Assembly (NCBI GenBank): GCA_021776785.1
Contig: JAJFFF010000033.1
Location: 186,001 to 250,000 of the forward strand
Source of the DNA: Planctomycetota bacterium
GTDB taxonomy: Bacteria; Planctomycetota; PLA2
Length of the DNA stretch: 64,000 nt
Direction of reading: 5' to 3'
Position 1 is the first letter of the stretch, and every line of letters begins with the position of its first letter. The position numbers and the translations under genes were made by a program. This document shows, piece after piece, positions 21,525 to 29,325 of this stretch. The notes beneath the pieces were generated by a model. The model had not been told where the DNA came from and did not search any database. It saw only the letters and a list, made by a program, of their open reading frames with translations.

Positions 21525-24500
21525 TGCGTCAATTCAACGGATCCCGATGTCGCGCCATTTTGGTGGGACTGTGCGTCGCCCTTGTGGCGCCGCTGCCCGC
21601 ACAAGAGCCGTCGCGCCAAAAAATTCGCGTCCTGCAAGAACTCGCAACGCGGCAAGCGAAGTTGTCGCGCCAGTTGGAGCGTCTGCTCCAGGACGTGGAC
21701 GATCTCGTCGCCTCGCTGCGCGAACGCAAGGAGACCGAAAAAGCGGACCTCCTCGCCAAAGCGGCGGCGATTGTGCGTCAAGAGGACGTCGTGGTCGACC
21801 GCGTGGGCGACAACGAACAGTTGGGCAACCTGCAGGAAGCGTTCAACGCGCTTTCCACGCAACTACGCGCTCCCGACGTGGCGAAGCGCACGGAAGAAGT
21901 GCAGCAACTCGGTCTCCGCGTGGTCCGCGCACTCGAAAAGGTGTTGGACATCTTGACTGACCGCGACGAAGTGAAGTCGCTGGAAAAGAAGGAAGCAGCA
22001 CTCCGCGAAGCGAAGAAGACCGCAGCGGACCTGGCGCGAGAGCAGGAAAAACTCAAGAAAAACACGCGTAAGACCCGAGGCGACACCAAGGCTGAGAAAG
22101 CGGCGCAGAAGGCGCTCAAAGACATCGAGAAGCTGCAGCAGGATCTCGAAGACATCGACCGCAATGCGCGGCGCGATCTCAAAGAACTCGACCGCAGGCG
22201 CGAGCAAGCGCAACAACTAAGCGAACTCGCGCGGCGTCAGCAACGTCTCCTCAACGAGACGAAGGTGCAGGGTGGCGAAACCGATTCCATCACGCCGAAA
22301 ATCAACCGCGCCTTGGCGGAACTGCAACGCATTCAGGACGCGGCCCGCAAAGCCGCGGACGAGGAACAGGCCGCCGCCGACAAGGCGCGCTTGGCCCGTC
22401 ACATTGACGATCTCGCCCAGCGTCAAGATCGTCTCGCGCGCGAAATGAAGGCGCGCGAGGCCATGCAGCGGGCGATGTCCGATCTCAAGTCGGGCACCGA
22501 ACAGCAAGCCAAAGACGCGTTGCAAAAAGCGGCCGATAAAGCCGACGAGCAGGGCGACAAAATTGGCGCGCAATCCATGCGCCAGACCGCGGCCAACCTC
22601 GACCAAAAAGACGGTCGGGCGCAGGCCGCCAAGGCGGTCGCGAAGGCGATGGAGAAGGTCGCTTCGGCGGAAACGCTGACCCGCGATCAAGAAGCTCTGG
22701 AGCGCGCGATCGAAAAGGCGCTCGAAAGCAACGGCGCCGACGGCGCCAAAGAGCGGAAGGCGCTCAAGGACGCCGCCGCCAAAGCGCGCGCTGCGAGCGA
22801 CGACATGAGGGCCGGACGCGAGTCGTCCACCAACGCCCAAAAAGCTGCGGACGAGCTCAAAAAAGCCGCCCAAGCGATGAAGGGCGCAGGCCAAGAGGGC
22901 AGCAAGCCCGATGGAGATACCAAGGACCAAAAAGGACGCACGGCGCAGCAGCGTGAAGCGCAGGCGAAGGCCCGCGAAGACATGGCGGATCGCGCCCAAG
23001 CGCTGGCGGACGAACTCAAGAAACTCGCGAACGACCCGCAGACCAAAAAAGCCGGCGCGAGCGCGATGGCCAAGGATGCCGAAAAGGCCGCGCGGCAAGC
23101 CAGCAAGGCCATGAAGGAATCGGCCGACGCGACGCGCAAGAACAACGCCGCGAAGGCGGCCAGCAGCGCGAAAGATGCCGAGGACGCCGCCCGGCGTGCC
23201 GGGCAACAGATGCGCGAAGGAATGCAGGGCGGTCGCGACCTCCCCCGCCGTCAAGCCAACGTGGCGCAAGAGCTGCGCAACATGGCGGAGCGCGCGAAGG
23301 ACGGAGCACGCAAGGCCCAGCTTGAAGACGCCGCCAAGAAAGCGGATGCGGCGAAGGAAGCGCTCAACCAAAACAAGTTTGACGCGGCCAGCGTGGCGCA
23401 GCAGCAAGCATTGGACGCGCTTCAGAAGATGGCGCAGCAGTCCAACCAGCAAGCGCAGGGAGCGGCTCAAAAGCAAAAGGCCGCTTTGGATCGCGCGCAA
23501 AAGAACACGCAAGACGCCGCCAAGCGCACAGAGAAAATTCAGCGCGATCTAAAAGACGGTGCGCGGCAGGCGCGTGAAGACGAAGCGCGTCGCCAGCTCG
23601 AGGACGCCGCCGGAGCCGCCAAGAAAGCGGAAGAAGCGATGAAGCGTTCGCTGGAACGTTTGCGCGCCGCCCAACCGAAGGGCGCCGAAGCCGAGCGCCG
23701 TCAAGCCAACGACGAGCTAGAAAAAGCGAAGCGTAGTTTGGAAGGCGTTCGCGAGAACAAGGGCCAAGCGCAGGGTCAGCAACGGGAGCAGCTCAAGACC
23801 AACGCCGAACGGCAGCGTCAATTGCGCGAACGCGTCAAGCGCCTCGAAGAGCGCCTCAAAAAACTCAACCAACGCGGCGCACAGGAGCAGGTCCAAAACG
23901 CTCAGTCCGCCATGCGCGACGCGGAGAAGCGCCTCGAAGAGGGCGACTCCGACGAAGCCGAGAAGGCACAGCAGCGCGCGCAAAAGGCATTGGAGCAAGC
24001 ACAAAAAGAACTTGAACAGGAGCAGCGGCGTTACCGCAACCTGCGTCAGTTCGAGTTGCTCTTCAAACTCAAGAAAGAGCTCGAAGGATTCCGGCGCACG
24101 GCGCAGGGTCAACGAGAATCGCTCTCGGCGCTCGACGCCAAAGTGCGTCAGGCAGGTCGTTTGACGCGCGCCATGCGTCGCAATGAGCTGAAATCACTCA
24201 CGACGGGCGTGAAGCACCTCGGCCGTGATGTCGGCGAGAAGGCGGACGCGATCGAGAAAGAAAACGCGATCGTCTATACCTACATCCTCAAGGGGTGCCG
24301 CGCCGATCTCAACGAGGTGGGCGCGCAGCTCAAGGACCGCGAAGTCGGTCTGGTGCCGCAAGAACTCCTCGCCGATGTCGTGCGTCGCTTCGACCTTGCG
24401 ATCAAGGGACTTGAAAAAGACCTTCGCGAGCAGCAGGACCAGCAACAACAACAGCAGCAACAGCAACAGAATCAGCAGCAGAACCAGGGGCAGCAGCGCC

Positions 24501-24823
24501 TCGTGCCGCCGGCCGCCGAGTTGCGAATGATCATGGTGTTGCAGCAAGAGCTCAACGATGAGCGTGAGAACTTCTTCAAAATTCGCCCGGATGTCGGCGG
24601 TCGCAAGTTGACCGACGCCGAGCGGGCGCGCATTCAGCGCATGTATCACCATCAGGGTTCGCTGGCCGAGCTGTTTGATGGACTGCGCGAGAGCCTGGGC
24701 ACGCCGGAGAACGGCGACGAGCCCACGTTCGACGAACCCGAACCGCAAGATCCCGAAGACGGTGAAAAGCGCGACGGGAACGAGGACCCGGACAAAGAGT
24801 CGGACGCGGAGGACAACCGATGA
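21524..24823 (+). CDS. Long secreted Ala/Lys/Glu/Gln-rich coiled-coil protein
   Basis: 1099 residues; ATG shares one base with the preceding TAA. An N-terminal signal peptide (AILVGLCVALVAPLPAQ) is followed by almost continuous predicted coiled coil, rich in A, K, E, Q, D and R and nearly free of aromatic residues (for example KAAQKALKDIEKLQQDLEDI). A pure glutamine tract lies near residues 970-985 (about 24430-24500), and the C-terminus is acidic (EPQDPEDGEKRDGNEDPDK). No enzymatic domain. Inferred to be an extended structural rod in the periplasm or at the cell surface. Similar compositions in planctomycetes make homology searches unreliable. Confidence 0.75.
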   Translation: MRQFNGSRCRAILVGLCVALVAPLPAQEPSRQKIRVLQELATRQAKLSRQLERLLQDVDDLVASLRERKETEKADLLAKAAAIVRQEDVVVDRVGDNEQLGNLQEAFNALSTQLRAPDVAKRTEEVQQLGLRVVRALEKVLDILTDRDEVKSLEKKEAALREAKKTAADLAREQEKLKKNTRKTRGDTKAEKAAQKALKDIEKLQQDLEDIDRNARRDLKELDRRREQAQQLSELARRQQRLLNETKVQGGETDSITPKINRALAELQRIQDAARKAADEEQAAADKARLARHIDDLAQRQDRLAREMKAREAMQRAMSDLKSGTEQQAKDALQKAADKADEQGDKIGAQSMRQTAANLDQKDGRAQAAKAVAKAMEKVASAETLTRDQEALERAIEKALESNGADGAKERKALKDAAAKARAASDDMRAGRESSTNAQKAADELKKAAQAMKGAGQEGSKPDGDTKDQKGRTAQQREAQAKAREDMADRAQALADELKKLANDPQTKKAGASAMAKDAEKAARQASKAMKESADATRKNNAAKAASSAKDAEDAARRAGQQMREGMQGGRDLPRRQANVAQELRNMAERAKDGARKAQLEDAAKKADAAKEALNQNKFDAASVAQQQALDALQKMAQQSNQQAQGAAQKQKAALDRAQKNTQDAAKRTEKIQRDLKDGARQAREDEARRQLEDAAGAAKKAEEAMKRSLERLRAAQPKGAEAERRQANDELEKAKRSLEGVRENKGQAQGQQREQLKTNAERQRQLRERVKRLEERLKKLNQRGAQEQVQNAQSAMRDAEKRLEEGDSDEAEKAQQRAQKALEQAQKELEQEQRRYRNLRQFELLFKLKKELEGFRRTAQGQRESLSALDAKVRQAGRLTRAMRRNELKSLTTGVKHLGRDVGEKADAIEKENAIVYTYILKGCRADLNEVGAQLKDREVGLVPQELLADVVRRFDLAIKGLEKDLREQQDQQQQQQQQQQNQQQNQGQQRLVPPAAELRMIMVLQQELNDERENFFKIRPDVGGRKLTDAERARIQRMYHHQGSLAELFDGLRESLGTPENGDEPTFDEPEPQDPEDGEKRDGNEDPDKESDAEDNR

Positions 24824-25599
24824 ACCGAAAACGCAAAACCACCTGTGCCGTCCTCGGCACACTTCTTCTCTTCAGCTCGTGGGCGCCCGCGCCGGCGCAG
24901 GGCGCGGCGCAGCAGCGCGAAGAGATGGAAAAGCGCATGAAGGAGATTGCACGCCTCATGCGTGAGAGCGAGCAACTTCTGCACGAGATGACCAAGGTCG
25001 ACAAGGTTGTCGAGAGCCAACAGGCGATCGTCGAGGAGTTGCGCAAGCTGCAGGATAAGAAGCCACCGCAGAACGCCGCGGCGAAACAGGCAGAGCAAAA
25101 CAAGAAGCAAGAGCTGGAAAAGAAACAGCAAGAGACCCAAGAGAAGATCAAGAAGCTGTTTGAGAACCAGGCCAACGCTTCCGATGCGTCCGTGCAAGAA
25201 CTCGTCCGCCTGTTGCGCAGTCTGCCGCGTCAGTCCGGCCAGGGTCAGGGCAAACCGGACCCGAACAAGGACAAACAAAAGCGCAAGCGCGACCGTGAGC
25301 GTGAGAAAGAACTCAAAGACAAAAAGAACGCGCAAAAGCCGCAGTCTCCCGCGGAGAAACGCGAGCAGGAGCAGAAGCGACTCGAAGAGATGGCACGCAA
25401 GAAGGCCGAGGCGGCCGCCGCGCGTCTCTCCCGCTTGGAAGCGTGGATTACACGACTCCCGCCGGAGGTGCAGGAGCGGATCAACCGCAACGACTTCAGC
25501 GCGATCCCGCTCCGTTACCGACGTTTGGTGCAGCAATACACCGAGGCGCGCGCCAAGCGGGAATCGGAACGCGAGCAAGACAAGTCGAACGGGCGCTAA
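24820..25599 (+). CDS. Secreted short coiled-coil protein
   Basis: 259 residues; ATG overlaps the previous stop (ATGA). The signal peptide is TTCAVLGTLLLFSSWAPAPAQG. Charged coiled coil follows (REEMEKRMKEIARLMRESEQ and a K/E/Q-rich stretch to about residue 195). The C-terminal 60 residues look globular (AWITRLPPEVQERINRNDF, IPLRYRRLVQQY). It is the last gene of the sigma-FecR-DUF4175-coiled-coil operon and is followed by a strong hairpin. Possibly a partner of the 1099-residue rod protein; function unknown. Confidence 0.75.
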   Translation: MNRKRKTTCAVLGTLLLFSSWAPAPAQGAAQQREEMEKRMKEIARLMRESEQLLHEMTKVDKVVESQQAIVEELRKLQDKKPPQNAAAKQAEQNKKQELEKKQQETQEKIKKLFENQANASDASVQELVRLLRSLPRQSGQGQGKPDPNKDKQKRKRDREREKELKDKKNAQKPQSPAEKREQEQKRLEEMARKKAEAAAARLSRLEAWITRLPPEVQERINRNDFSAIPLRYRRLVQQYTEARAKRESEREQDKSNGR

Positions 25600-25949
25600 A
25601 ACAAACAACGCTCGCAGCCCCTTGAAGCAAGTCCGGTGGGCTGCGAGCGCGCCCCGCTATTCCAAGCATTTCTCCAGCGCGACGCAAGAACGACGGCCGG
25701 GCTGCACGGCATGCACGCACAATCTGCGTTCGCAAACCGAGCGCCATCGGCGGGATTCGGCGGGCGTGCAGCGGGACGCGACGCCGTCGACCCCGCCGCA
25801 CGCCCGGAGTACGCGCGGATGTCGCGCCATGCCAGGCGCGACGCACCATCGAATCAACGCCCGAATTCAATCAGGTCTCACGGGTGTCGGATCGGCGACG
25901 GCGGCGTCATCTCTTGCGCGCGACGTTCTCCAGGCCGTCTGAAGCGACG
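25600..25949. other. Intergenic region downstream of the coiled-coil operon
   Basis: About 350 bases with no supported gene. It holds the 12-bp-stem hairpin at 25609-25649 and otherwise nothing recognisable. Base composition is less strictly codon-like than in the surrounding genes. Confidence 0.5.
25609..25649. terminator. Hairpin, probable bidirectional terminator
   Basis: Perfect 12-bp inverted repeat: CGCTCGCAGCCC (25609-25620) and GGGCTGCGAGCG (25638-25649) around a 17-nt loop. There is no T-run on the plus side. On the minus strand it is followed by TTGTTTGTTTT, so it fits a terminator for the minus-strand SRPBCC remnant and may also stop the plus-strand operon. Confidence 0.6.
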
Positions 25950-26341
25950 TTACTCAACGCAGGACCGCAGCGCTTTCAGGTGCTTGCCATCCCACCCATC
26001 CTCGTACTCCTCCAAGTAATCCGCAGCTTCCGCTCCGAATCGCTCAAAGCCGTGATGAAACAACTCGACCATCGTGCTGTCATCGATCGGCGTGAGTCGG
26101 ATCGTCCAGATGGTCGGCACCGACCACGCCATTCGGCCCTCCCAATTGATATCGAAACTCACCTCTTGGTCCGGATCAAAGACGAGCACCCGCCCATCGA
26201 GCTTGACTCGTGCAATTCGTGGCCGATACCGAGCCAAACACCAATCCGCTCAAGCGACGCAAACTCTTCCCACACATGTGCGGCCGGTGCCCGGATCAGG
26301 ATGCTTCGCCTCACGTTCAACAAGCCAATTTGAATACCCAT
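25950..26341 (-). pseudogene. Disrupted SRPBCC (AHSA1/START-like) gene
   Basis: Two minus-strand frames together resemble one SRPBCC-fold protein. The N-terminal part (from ATG 26341: RRSILIRAPAAHVWEEFASL, then IGVWLGIGHELHE) ends in frame 1. The rest (DGRVLVFDPDQEVSFDINWE, WTIRLTPIDDSTMVELFHHG, ending LKALRSCVE) lies in another frame, open from about 26258 to 25950. Joining them needs a -1 shift (or +2) near 26195-26240. The segment expected between HELHE and the DGRVLVFD strand also looks too short, so a small deletion is more likely than a simple base error. The surrounding DNA has no other gene. Confidence 0.6.
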
Positions 26342-26460
26342 GGTGTTTCTGCTCTCGCTCTCACCTAACGAAGTGACAAACCTAAGCAATTTTGTCGCAG
26401 CACGTTTCTCGGTTCGATATCAAAAGGAGCGGAGCACGCCAAGCGTCCCGGTTTGACTGA

Positions 26461-26466
26461 TACACT
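26461..26466 (+). promoter_or_regulatory. Extended -10 element TGATACACT, leaderless start context
   Basis: TACACT preceded by TGA (extended -10 form) ends six bases before GTG 26473. Confidence 0.5.
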
Positions 26467-26472
26467 GCTCCC

Positions 26473-27606
26473 GTGAAGATTTGGGTCATAGCCGCTGTGG
26501 GCGCTTTCGCTTTTGCAGGGGCCGGTACGCCGTCCGCGCAGGGCCAGGACTCGCGTAATCCGCGGCGTCCTTCGCGGACCGGGGAGCGCTACGACCGGCG
26601 TCAGACCGCGATCAGTCGCGGCCTCGACTACCTCGCCTCCAACCAGACCCAAGACGGCTCGTTTGGTCCGGCGAATGGACGCGTGGGCATCACCGGACTG
26701 TGCCTCCTCGCCTTTATGGCGCAGGGGCACGAGGAAGGACGCGGCCGCTACGCGTCGTGGCCCGGCGGCGGCGATGTGTTGCGCCGCGGCGTTGACTTCT
26801 TGCTGAGTCGAAGCTTGCAGCCGGGCGGACGCGTGAATCCGGAGATATCCGCGTCGGACGGCAAACCCACGGGCTACGTGTTCGACATCAATGATCCCGA
26901 TTCTAAAATGCACGGCCACGGCTACGCATCGCAGGTGCTGATCCTCGCGTACGGTTCGGCCAAAAAAGGGACGCCGCGCTGGAAGCGATTGCGCACCGCC
27001 GTGCAGCGCGCGGTGCGCGTCATCGAGAACTCGCAGTCGATCACCGGCGGTTGGGGCTACGAACCGAACCGCGCGACGACGCACGAAGGGTCGATCACAG
27101 TCACCGTCGTGCAGGCGCTGCGGCTCGCCGCGACCGCCGGCTTCGTTGTCGACAAGACCGTGCGCGACAAAGGACTGAAATACCTGCGCAACTCGCAAAA
27201 GCGCGACGGGTCGTTTAAGTACTCCATCACAAGCGACACATCGACCGCCGCACTGACCGGCGCCGCGCTCACGGCCATGCACGGGTTTGGCGAGTACTAC
27301 ACCGACGCGATTCGCCGCGGGATGGACTATCTCCGCAAAGCGTATCGGCATCAGCAGGGCATTCCGTGGCCGTTTTACGCCCGGTACTACGCGGCCCAGT
27401 CGTTTTATCGCGGCTCGGCCGCCGATTGGCAGTACTGGAAGCGCGAGGTTGTGCCGCGTTTTCTGGCCGAACAAAACCGACGCGGATTCTGGGACGACGC
27501 GGCGACGACGAACCGCCGCACGTCACACGGCAAAGAGTATGCGACGTCACTCACGGTGTTGGCGTTGAGTGTGCCCGATGGATTGCTCCCGTTGTTTCAG
27601 CGGTAG
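26473..27606 (+). CDS. Secreted prenyltransferase/squalene-cyclase-repeat protein
   Basis: 377 residues from GTG 26473. The signal peptide is VIAAVGAFAFAGAGTPSAQG. The mature part has cyclase-type alpha/alpha repeats with QxxDGSF motifs (NQTQDGSFGP near 62, NSQSITGGWGYEPN near 188, NSQKRDGSFKYS near 240). It is a shorter paralogue of the protein at 15510: both end in a VP..LP.FQR motif and share YYAAQ(S/A)(F/M)(Y/F) near the C-terminus. No DxDD motif is present, so it is probably not a triterpene cyclase. It is monocistronic by spacing, with a leaderless-type promoter. Confidence 0.8.
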   Translation: MKIWVIAAVGAFAFAGAGTPSAQGQDSRNPRRPSRTGERYDRRQTAISRGLDYLASNQTQDGSFGPANGRVGITGLCLLAFMAQGHEEGRGRYASWPGGGDVLRRGVDFLLSRSLQPGGRVNPEISASDGKPTGYVFDINDPDSKMHGHGYASQVLILAYGSAKKGTPRWKRLRTAVQRAVRVIENSQSITGGWGYEPNRATTHEGSITVTVVQALRLAATAGFVVDKTVRDKGLKYLRNSQKRDGSFKYSITSDTSTAALTGAALTAMHGFGEYYTDAIRRGMDYLRKAYRHQQGIPWPFYARYYAAQSFYRGSAADWQYWKREVVPRFLAEQNRRGFWDDAATTNRRTSHGKEYATSLTVLALSVPDGLLPLFQR

Positions 27607-27637
27607 GCGAGCGATCGGTTCGTACCGGATCAGCGGG

Positions 27638-28423
27638 TTAGACCGGGGCGCCGTAGCCGCGTGGATCGAGCGCCGCGGTTGCAAACCCGGCCGCGCGCAC
27701 GGCGGCAAGAATCGGCCCCTCCAGCTCTTGAGCGCGCGCAAGTTCGGGCCGCCCCACTTCGACGCGTCCGTGTTGTTGTTCGCAACGCACGCGCACGACC
27801 GAAATCCCAAGTTGGGTGATCGCACGTTCCGCAGCTTCGACGCGCGCCAACCGTGCGCGCGTCACGGGCACGCCCATCGGAATCCGCGACGCAAGACAGG
27901 GCTGCGCCGGCTTGTCGTGGCACGGCAGTCCATACGCACGCGCTAGACGTCGCACCTGCCCCTTCGTAAGGCCCGCTTCCCGCAACGGATGAATCACACC
28001 GCCCTCGGCCGCCGCGCGCACGCCGGCCCGATCGGCGACGAGGTCATCGGCTTGCAAGCCGTCCGCCAGCCACACGAGATGATGGTCGGCCGCGACTTGG
28101 CGAAGCTGCGCATACATCTCGACGCGACAAAAGTAGCAGCGGTCGCCGCCATTGCGTCGATAGTCCGCGCGCTCGAGTTCGTGCGTAGCGACGACCACGT
28201 GCGGGACGCCAACACGGCGCGCCACGTCCGCGGCCACGGCCACCTCGTCGTCGGGAACCGCCGGCGAACACGTCGTGGCACCAACGACCCGCCCCGGCCA
28301 AGCCGCATGCGCGGACGCCAAAAGCACCGCACTGTCCACGCCCCCACTGAGCGCGACCAACACGCCACCGGAATAGCGCCGCCAAACCGAAGCAAGGAAA
28401 GTGGCCCGCGCCGAAAGCGTCAT
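27638..28423 (-). CDS. larE: LarE-family ATP-dependent sacrificial sulfur transferase
   Basis: 261 residues from ATG 28423 (a TTG at 28444 would add seven). The PP-loop motif SGGVDS is at 26-31, a cysteine pair in DRCYFC at 94-99, and PCLASR at 175-180 puts a cysteine at position 176. LarE of Lactobacillus donates sulfur from the equivalent cysteine in the PCLASR context to build the nickel-pincer cofactor of lactate racemase. LarB, LarC and LarA are not in this window, so whether the full pathway exists cannot be told here. Transcribed convergently towards the cyclase-repeat gene. Confidence 0.85.
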   Translation of the reverse strand: MTLSARATFLASVWRRYSGGVLVALSGGVDSAVLLASAHAAWPGRVVGATTCSPAVPDDEVAVAADVARRVGVPHVVVATHELERADYRRNGGDRCYFCRVEMYAQLRQVAADHHLVWLADGLQADDLVADRAGVRAAAEGGVIHPLREAGLTKGQVRRLARAYGLPCHDKPAQPCLASRIPMGVPVTRARLARVEAAERAITQLGISVVRVRCEQQHGRVEVGRPELARAQELEGPILAAVRAAGFATAALDPRGYGAPV

Positions 28424-28620
28424 CAAAAAACAAGTATGAGCCAAAACACGGCATCGTCAAACACGGACGGCCCAAAGAAACCATCACGCGACGCCCAACC
28501 GACACACACCCAAGAAGAGGCCAAACCACCGGTCAGGAGATGGCCGAAAGGCTCCCACGTCGCCAGATTAGGGACGGGCCCGCACAAGTTGCAGCCAAGC
28601 CGCCAGAAGCGACCAAAAAC

Positions 28621-28969
28621 GCCCGACTCCTGACACCGAAAGATCAAACGTCCAGCTCCAACATCGTCAGATGTTGGGCCAAGAGACACCGATCGTCAGA
28701 TGTTGGGCCAAAAAACACCGATCGCCAGATGTTGGGCCAAGAGACACCAGAGCCCGTCCGCCGCCAGAGGCGTCCAAGAGGCCCCGACTCCTGACACCGA
28801 AAGCCCAAACGTCAAGCTCCAACATCGTCAGATGTTGGGCCAAAGAAACAGAGCCCGACTCCTGACACCGAGAGATCAAAAGTCCAGCTCCAACATCGTC
28901 AGATGTTGGGCCAAAAAACACCGATCGTCAGATGTTGGGCCAAGAGACACCGATCGTCAGATGTTGGGC
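28621..28969 (+). repeat. Complex direct-repeat array (29-bp unit, 8+8 hairpins)
   Basis: Core GATCGTCAGATGTTGGGCC recurs with a 29-bp period. CAGATGTTGGG begins at 28668, 28697, 28726, then at 28829, then at 28900, 28929 and 28958. A longer unit of about 66 bases (CCCGACTCCTGACACCGA through the core) occurs three times (from 28621, 28781 and 28853). The first copy of each group carries a perfect hairpin CCAACATC-GTCA-GATGTTGG at 28658-28677, 28819-28838 and 28890-28909. There are no spacers of constant length, so it is not a CRISPR. Confidence 0.85.
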
Positions 28970-28971
28970 AC

Positions 28972-29001
28972 AAAAAAAACGACTGGGGTCTCCCCCAGTC
29001 G
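28972..29001 (-). terminator. Intrinsic terminator, minus-strand orientation
   Basis: A 9-bp stem CGACTGGGG/CCCCAGTCG with a 4-nt loop (28980-29001) followed on the minus strand by eight T (28972-28979). No minus-strand gene ends here, so it implies an unannotated transcript arriving from about 29002-29330. Confidence 0.75.
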
Positions 29002-29325
29002 CTGCTTCGACCTCCGCCGAGATCAAACCCCTGCACTGACTCTCTCGGCTCGGACGCGGACCTGATACACAGGTCGATGGTGTATACGCACGCGGCTTGC
29101 CAATCTCTCGGTACTCGTTGGAATTACCGGTAGCCGGCGCTCCGTAAGGATTTTCCAAGATCGACGATCGTCGGCGGCGTTCCGCTTGGGGCGGCGCCTT
29201 TGCTCCGGCAAATCGCAAAGGTGTGCGATTTGTCACGTGCAAAATCGCTCAGAACGAGCCGCGCGTCGGTTGCGGCCATTCGAGGTGGGCGCGTTGGAAC
29301 CTGTGCCCTACCATCGCGGTCCGAG

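Larger units (their letters stand above)
28424..29325. other. Gene-free 900-bp region with repeats and a minus-strand terminator
   Basis: No convincing protein gene. From left to right it contains the larE promoter side, the direct-repeat array 28621-28969, the intrinsic terminator for minus-strand transcription at 28972-29001, and about 320 bases of unassigned sequence with several self-complementary pieces (for example GATACACAGGTCGATGGTGTATAC at 29064-29087). Short frames here are low-complexity or run through the repeats. Confidence 0.6.

Noticed and set aside
22217..23512. 431-codon minus-strand frame opposite the long coiled-coil gene
   Set aside because: Leu/Arg-rich shadow of an Ala/Lys/Glu repeat-rich gene.
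28436..28633. Small plus-strand gene of about 65 codons before the repeat array
   Set aside because: Low-complexity Pro/Lys/Thr-rich product running into the repeats, no ribosome site and no recognisable motif.
28621..28969. CRISPR array
   Set aside because: The repeats abut or overlap with no unique spacers of constant length, there are no cas genes, and units are nested.
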